Part shown: piece by piece, positions 60,637 to 64,000 of the stretch
Position numbering within the stretch: the stretch's first letter is position 1
Layout of the letters: every line of letters begins with the position of its first letter
Origin: JAICJR01 sp963848495
GTDB lineage: Bacteria; Actinomycetota; Thermoleophilia; Solirubrobacterales; Thermoleophilaceae
Direction: 5' to 3'
DNA length: 64,000 bases
Assembly (NCBI GenBank): GCA_963848495.1
Contig: CAWKDV010000003.1
Span: forward strand, 496,001 to 560,000
The notes under the pieces: generated by a model
What the model was told of the DNA's origin: nothing
Database searches by the model: none
Seen by the model: the letters and a program-made list of their open reading frames with translations, nothing else
Program-made: the position numbers and the translations under genes

Positions 60637-61098
60637 GTGGACCCTCCCCGCCCGCTCGTCATCGCCCCCGGCAGCGGCGAAGCGATCCGCGGCCCAGCCG
60701 GCGGCGAGCTCACCTTCAAGGCCCGCTCCGCCGACACCGGCGGCTGGCTCACCGCCTTCGAGAACGTCATCGCGCCGCTCGACGGTCCGCCGCTCCACAG
60801 GCACGACCAGGAGGACGAGTCCTGGTACGTGATCGAGGGAACCTTGAGGTTCCGGCTCGGCGAGGAGATGCCCGAGGCGCCTCAGGGCACGTTCGTGTTC
60901 GTGCCGCGGGGGACGCCTCACTGCTTCCAGAACGTCGGCGCCGAGCCCGCCCGCATCCTCGTCCTGTTCACGCCGGCGGGCATGGAGAGCTTCTTTGACC
61001 GCTTCGGGGAGCTGCCCCCCGGCCCGCCGGATCCGCAGGCGTTCGCCACCATCGGCCGCGAGGCCGGAATGGAAGTTCTCGGGCCGCCGCTGCGGTAG
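60637..61098 (+). CDS. cupin-2 domain protein
   Basis: A 153-residue single-cupin protein. Motif 1 is PLHRHDQEDESWYVIEG with three metal histidine/glutamate ligands. Motif 2 is FVFVPRGTPHCFQN with the last His. Cupins bind Fe, Mn or Zn and act as dioxygenases, isomerases or sensors. The GTG at 60637 is preferred over the GTG at 60601, as it begins just before LVIAPGSGEA. The gene is divergent from the HNH gene and convergent with sigA, 8 bp from its stop. Confidence 0.85.
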   Translation: MDPPRPLVIAPGSGEAIRGPAGGELTFKARSADTGGWLTAFENVIAPLDGPPLHRHDQEDESWYVIEGTLRFRLGEEMPEAPQGTFVFVPRGTPHCFQNVGAEPARILVLFTPAGMESFFDRFGELPPGPPDPQAFATIGREAGMEVLGPPLR

Positions 61099-61106
61099 GG
61101 AGTGGG

Positions 61107-62099
61107 CTAGCTGCCCTCGACGATGTCGGCCGTGCCCTCGAGCCGGCCGGCCTCGCCGGAGTTCTTCAGCTTCAGCAGCGTCTTCGACTCGATCTGGCGC
61201 ACGCGCTCGCGGGTGACCCCGACCTGGGTGCCGATCTCCTCGAGCGTCATCGGCCCCTCGCCGGCGAGCCCGTAGCGGAGCTCCAGCACGCGGCGCTCAC
61301 GCCAGGGCAGGGACTCCAGAGCAGCCTGCACGTCCGCCTCACGCAGCCGGTTGGCGACGATCTCCAAAGGACGGTCGATCGAGGCATCCGGGATGAAGTC
61401 GGCGAGCGAGGCGTCGCCCTCCTCGGACCCCACGGGAGTCTCCAGCGAAACGGGCTCCTGCCCCACCTTCAGCGCCTCCTCGACGCGTGCGACGGGCATC
61501 TCGAGCTCGAAGGCGATCTCCTCAGGCGTGGGCTCGCGGCCGTTCTTCTGCAGGAGGGAGCGGCGGACGCGGGCGACGCGGTTCATGCGCTCGACCATGT
61601 GCACGGGGATGCGGATCGTGCGCGACTGGTCGGCCAGGGCGCGGGTGATGGCTTGCCGGATCCACCAGGTGGCGTAGGTGGAGAACTTGAAGCCGCGGCG
61701 CCAGTCGAACTTCTCGACGGCGCGGATCAGGCCGAGGTTGCCCTCCTGGATCAGGTCGAGCAGCGTGAGGCCGCGACCGGTGTAGCGCTTGGCGATCGAG
61801 ACGACGAGGCGCAGGTTGGCCTCGACGAGCGCGTTCTTGGCCGCCATGTCGTTGCGCTCGGCGCGCTGCGCAAGCCGGACCTCGTCCTCGCGTGTAAGAA
61901 GGCGGACCTTGCCGATCTTCTTCAGGTAGAGCCGGACGCTGTCTTCGGGACCGCCCTCGGGCGGGGCGACGGGCAGGCCGGCGGTGACGACACCGCCCTC
62001 CTCGAAGAGGTCGGGGACCTCCGCGGCCTCCTCGTGCTCCTCCTCTTCCTCGAGGTCCTGCTCGTGCTCTTCGTCGAGTTTCTCGCGCGCCTCGCTCAT
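61107..62099 (-). CDS. sigA: principal RNA polymerase sigma-70 factor
   Basis: A 330-residue group 1/2 sigma factor. An acidic N-terminus (EEEEEHEEAAEV) precedes region 1.2 (EDSVRLYLKKIGKVRLLT). Regions 2.1-2.4 follow (DLIQEGNLGLIRAVEKFDW and FKFSTYATWWIRQAITRAL), then region 3 and region 4 with the -35 HTH (MTLEEIGTQVGVTRERVRQIE). Its position after dnaG supports the housekeeping sigma. The start overlaps the dnaG stop by 4 bp. The extended region 1.1 of some RpoD proteins is short here. Confidence 0.93.
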   Translation of the reverse strand: MSEAREKLDEEHEQDLEEEEEHEEAAEVPDLFEEGGVVTAGLPVAPPEGGPEDSVRLYLKKIGKVRLLTREDEVRLAQRAERNDMAAKNALVEANLRLVVSIAKRYTGRGLTLLDLIQEGNLGLIRAVEKFDWRRGFKFSTYATWWIRQAITRALADQSRTIRIPVHMVERMNRVARVRRSLLQKNGREPTPEEIAFELEMPVARVEEALKVGQEPVSLETPVGSEEGDASLADFIPDASIDRPLEIVANRLREADVQAALESLPWRERRVLELRYGLAGEGPMTLEEIGTQVGVTRERVRQIESKTLLKLKNSGEAGRLEGTADIVEGS

Positions 62100-63853
62100 G
62101 GTGCTTCTCCCATGACGTGTGAGATCCCCTGCCTCACCGTCTCTCGTTCGGACCAGAGCTGACGCTGCCGGTCGAAGTCGTCTTCCTGCTCGGCGTGCCG
62201 AAGCTCCCGCTCGATGCGCCGCAGCTCCAGCTGGAGGAAGCTGAGCCTGAGCGCCGACTCCGAGGAAGGCTCCTCGTCGGCCAGCGCGACTACCCCGTTG
62301 ATGGTAGCCACGATCGCGGGATCGTCACCCGGCAGGTCGGTCAGGGGCTCCTCGAAGTGCTCGAGGAGGTGATCGCGGACCAGCCTTAGGACATCGGAGG
62401 AAAAATGGCTGTCGCTCGCCTTGCGCAGATACTCGAGCCCGACCTCGCCCTGCGCCAGGCACATCGCCAGGAACGACCGCTCGCCGCGCGTGAACGCGTC
62501 CAGTGGGCGGGCCGCCGTGGCCACCTTGGGGGCGGCCTTGACGGGCGCGCTTGCACGCGAGTCGAGAAGCGTCTTCAAGTCGTCGGGTGAGATCTCAAGG
62601 CGGTCAGATGCGAAACGCACAAGCTCGTCTCTTGTTGCGATGTTCGTGTGCGGGACGGACGCAATCAGCGGCAGCACCTCTGCCAGCGCGCGGTCACGTC
62701 CGTTGGGTGTTCTCAGCTCAGAATCGGCAAGTACCCGACGAACCTGAAACGCAATTACCGTCCGTGCGGAGTCGAGGAGCTCGGTGAACTCGCCAGGAGC
62801 GAGGTCTGCGGGATCGCGCCCTTCGGGCATCTCCACCACGCGCAGCTCGATCTCCTTGTCGCGCGCGGCGCGGGCCGCTCGCAGCATCGCGTCGCGCCCC
62901 GCTCGGTCTGCGTCGAGCGCCAAATACGCGGTCCCCTTCCCCACCGCCTGGGAAAGCACCGCCAGCTGCTCGGTGGTCAACGACGTCCCCATGATCGCCA
63001 CTGTCTCCTCGAGACCGGCTTGGTGAAGGGCAAGGACGTCAGTGTACCCCTCGACCACCACCATCCGGCCTTGTCTCGAGGCGCTTGCACGAGCTCTGTC
63101 AATGCCGAACAGCTGTTCACTCTTGTTATACGGCTCGGCGCCGTCCGCGGTGTTGACGTACTTCGCCCGCTGGCCCTCGTGAATCGCCCGCCCGCCGAAC
63201 CCTCGTACCCGCCCGCGAGCGTCGGCCACCGGGAACATGATGCGCGCCCGGAAGAAGTCGTAGAAGCCCTTGCCGCCGCGCCCCCGCTGCCCGAGGCCGG
63301 CCGCGGCGATCTCCTCACGGGTGAATCCGTCCCGCTGGGCGGACACCGTGACCCGGTCCCACGCGCTTGGCGCGTAGCCGATCCTGAATGATCGAAGCAC
63401 CTCTTCCTTCAACCCGCGCGATTCGAGGTAGTCGCGCGCCTTCCGCGCCTCGCCCGACTCCCACAGGTAGCGCGCGTAGTAGTCCGCGGTGCGGTCGAGC
63501 AGCTTGAGCAGCCGCTCGCGGCGCTGCCGCCGGCGCTCGGCCGCAGGGTCCTCGCGCTCCAGCTTGAGCTCGACGTTGTAGCGCCCGGCGAGGAACTCGA
63601 GCGCCGCCTTGAAGTCGAGCGCCTCAGTGGCCTGCGCGAAGCTGATCGCGTCGCCGGACGCCCCGCAGCCGAAGCAGTAGTAGAGCTTCTGATCGGCGTT
63701 GACCGAGAACGACGGCGTGCGCTCGTCGTGGAAGGGGCAGATCCCCGTGTAGCGGCCGCCGACACGCCGCAGGTCCGTGCGCGTGCCCACCAGGTCGACC
63801 ATGTCGACCGCGTCCTTCACACGCTCGACCGAGTCTTTCGTGTACTGGCTCAA
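62096..63853 (-). CDS. dnaG: DNA primase DnaG
   Basis: 585 residues. An N-terminal CHC2 zinc-binding domain (CPFHDERTPSFSVNADQKLYY, FGCGASGDAISF) is followed by the TOPRIM catalytic core (VVEGYTDVLALHQAG, AYLALDADRAGRDA) and a C-terminal helicase-interaction region. It synthesises RNA primers at the replication fork. The TTG start at 63853 overlaps the dgt stop (TTGA), and the stop overlaps sigA, so dgt-dnaG-sigA is one operon, the classical macromolecular synthesis arrangement in this phylum. Confidence 0.95.
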   Translation of the reverse strand: MSQYTKDSVERVKDAVDMVDLVGTRTDLRRVGGRYTGICPFHDERTPSFSVNADQKLYYCFGCGASGDAISFAQATEALDFKAALEFLAGRYNVELKLEREDPAAERRRQRRERLLKLLDRTADYYARYLWESGEARKARDYLESRGLKEEVLRSFRIGYAPSAWDRVTVSAQRDGFTREEIAAAGLGQRGRGGKGFYDFFRARIMFPVADARGRVRGFGGRAIHEGQRAKYVNTADGAEPYNKSEQLFGIDRARASASRQGRMVVVEGYTDVLALHQAGLEETVAIMGTSLTTEQLAVLSQAVGKGTAYLALDADRAGRDAMLRAARAARDKEIELRVVEMPEGRDPADLAPGEFTELLDSARTVIAFQVRRVLADSELRTPNGRDRALAEVLPLIASVPHTNIATRDELVRFASDRLEISPDDLKTLLDSRASAPVKAAPKVATAARPLDAFTRGERSFLAMCLAQGEVGLEYLRKASDSHFSSDVLRLVRDHLLEHFEEPLTDLPGDDPAIVATINGVVALADEEPSSESALRLSFLQLELRRIERELRHAEQEDDFDRQRQLWSERETVRQGISHVMGEAP

Positions 63854-64000
63854 AACCCGCGCGGTACGGCGAGCTCGCTGAAGACCCTGATGGCGTAGCG
63901 GTCGGTCATCCCCGCCATGTAGTCGGCCACCCGCTCGGCGTCGCCGGCGCCCGGCACGATGGCTGGCGGCGGATCGGCCGCGAGCTTCTCGAAGAGCGTG
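63850..64000 (-). CDS. dgt: deoxyguanosinetriphosphate triphosphohydrolase-like protein (C-terminal part only)
   Basis: The last 49 residues before the window edge read ...DAERVADYMAGMTDRYAIRV FSELAVPRGF when split at the window join. The DYxAGMTDRYA pattern is the conserved C-terminus of bacterial Dgt proteins, which are HD-domain dNTP triphosphohydrolases. The gene is upstream of and overlaps dnaG, as is usual in actinobacteria. Confidence 0.85.
   Translation of the reverse strand, partial: TLFEKLAADPPPAIVPGAGDAERVADYMAGMTDRYAIRVFSELAVPRGF

Overview
The window is a very GC-rich actinobacterial chromosome segment with many GTG and TTG starts and tightly overlapping operons. A Thermoleophilia / Solirubrobacterales-like organism is my inference. 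It rests on the dgt-dnaG-sigA gene order at the right end, a cysteine-less TraR/DksA-like protein, an F420-type LLM oxidoreductase, HD-GYP proteins without active GGDEF domains, and the general protein style. No 16S gene is present to confirm it.

Layout. 0-6.7 kb: an esterase, a DksA-like protein, two HAD phosphatases, an HD-GYP phosphodiesterase, a class III aminotransferase and a zinc alcohol dehydrogenase. 6.7-27.3 kb: a catabolic and transport region. It holds two homocysteine S-methyltransferase-like proteins (one fused to a SAM methyltransferase), a GcvT-like protein, two FCD-type GntR regulators, an amidohydrolase, a complete Liv-type ABC importer with two paralogous binding lipoproteins, a GMC oxidoreductase, a zinc dehydrogenase, a FkbM methyltransferase, an amidase, an aldo/keto reductase and a fumarylacetoacetase-family protein. 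An IS481-type element (9.7-10.7 kb) is inserted in it. A palindrome family (YTGYATRCAR) recurs in the promoters here and predicts a GntR regulon that ties import to oxidation.

27.3-36.1 kb: a six-gene co-directional operon with touching or overlapping genes. It encodes two unrecognised proteins, a class III cyclase / AAA / TPR signalling protein, a carotenoid-desaturase-like FAD enzyme, an Ig-like protein and a trans-polyprenyl synthase. A Crp/Fnr regulator faces it at the 3' end. I do not know a described system with this composition, and it is the best candidate for a new one.

38-50.6 kb: a defence island at a tRNA-Met(CAU) gene. It carries type I restriction-modification genes (hsdM, hsdS, hsdR), a GmrSD-like nuclease fused to RAMA and alkyltransferase-like domains, and a small element bounded by a displaced 3' half of the tRNA (48080-48121) and the intact tRNA (50559-50632). 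That element contains an integrase remnant, an AbiTii protein and a membrane-anchored protein. 50.7-64 kb returns to chromosomal genes: an amine oxidase, an SCP2/hydrolase fusion, a lipoprotein, an SDR, an LLM oxidoreductase, a glycosyltransferase, GGDEF/HD-GYP, tRNA-Asn, an HNH nuclease, a cupin, sigA, dnaG and dgt.

A caution on sequence quality: many genes carry single-base frameshifts, mostly +1. They are dense at 38.9-47.8 and 50.7-52.8 kb and scattered elsewhere (15.1, 17.2, 32.8, 34.9, 38.0, 54.5, 56.1 and 58.1 kb). The protein sequence is well conserved on both sides of each break, so consensus errors are at least as likely as true decay. Coordinates of interrupted genes span all frames.
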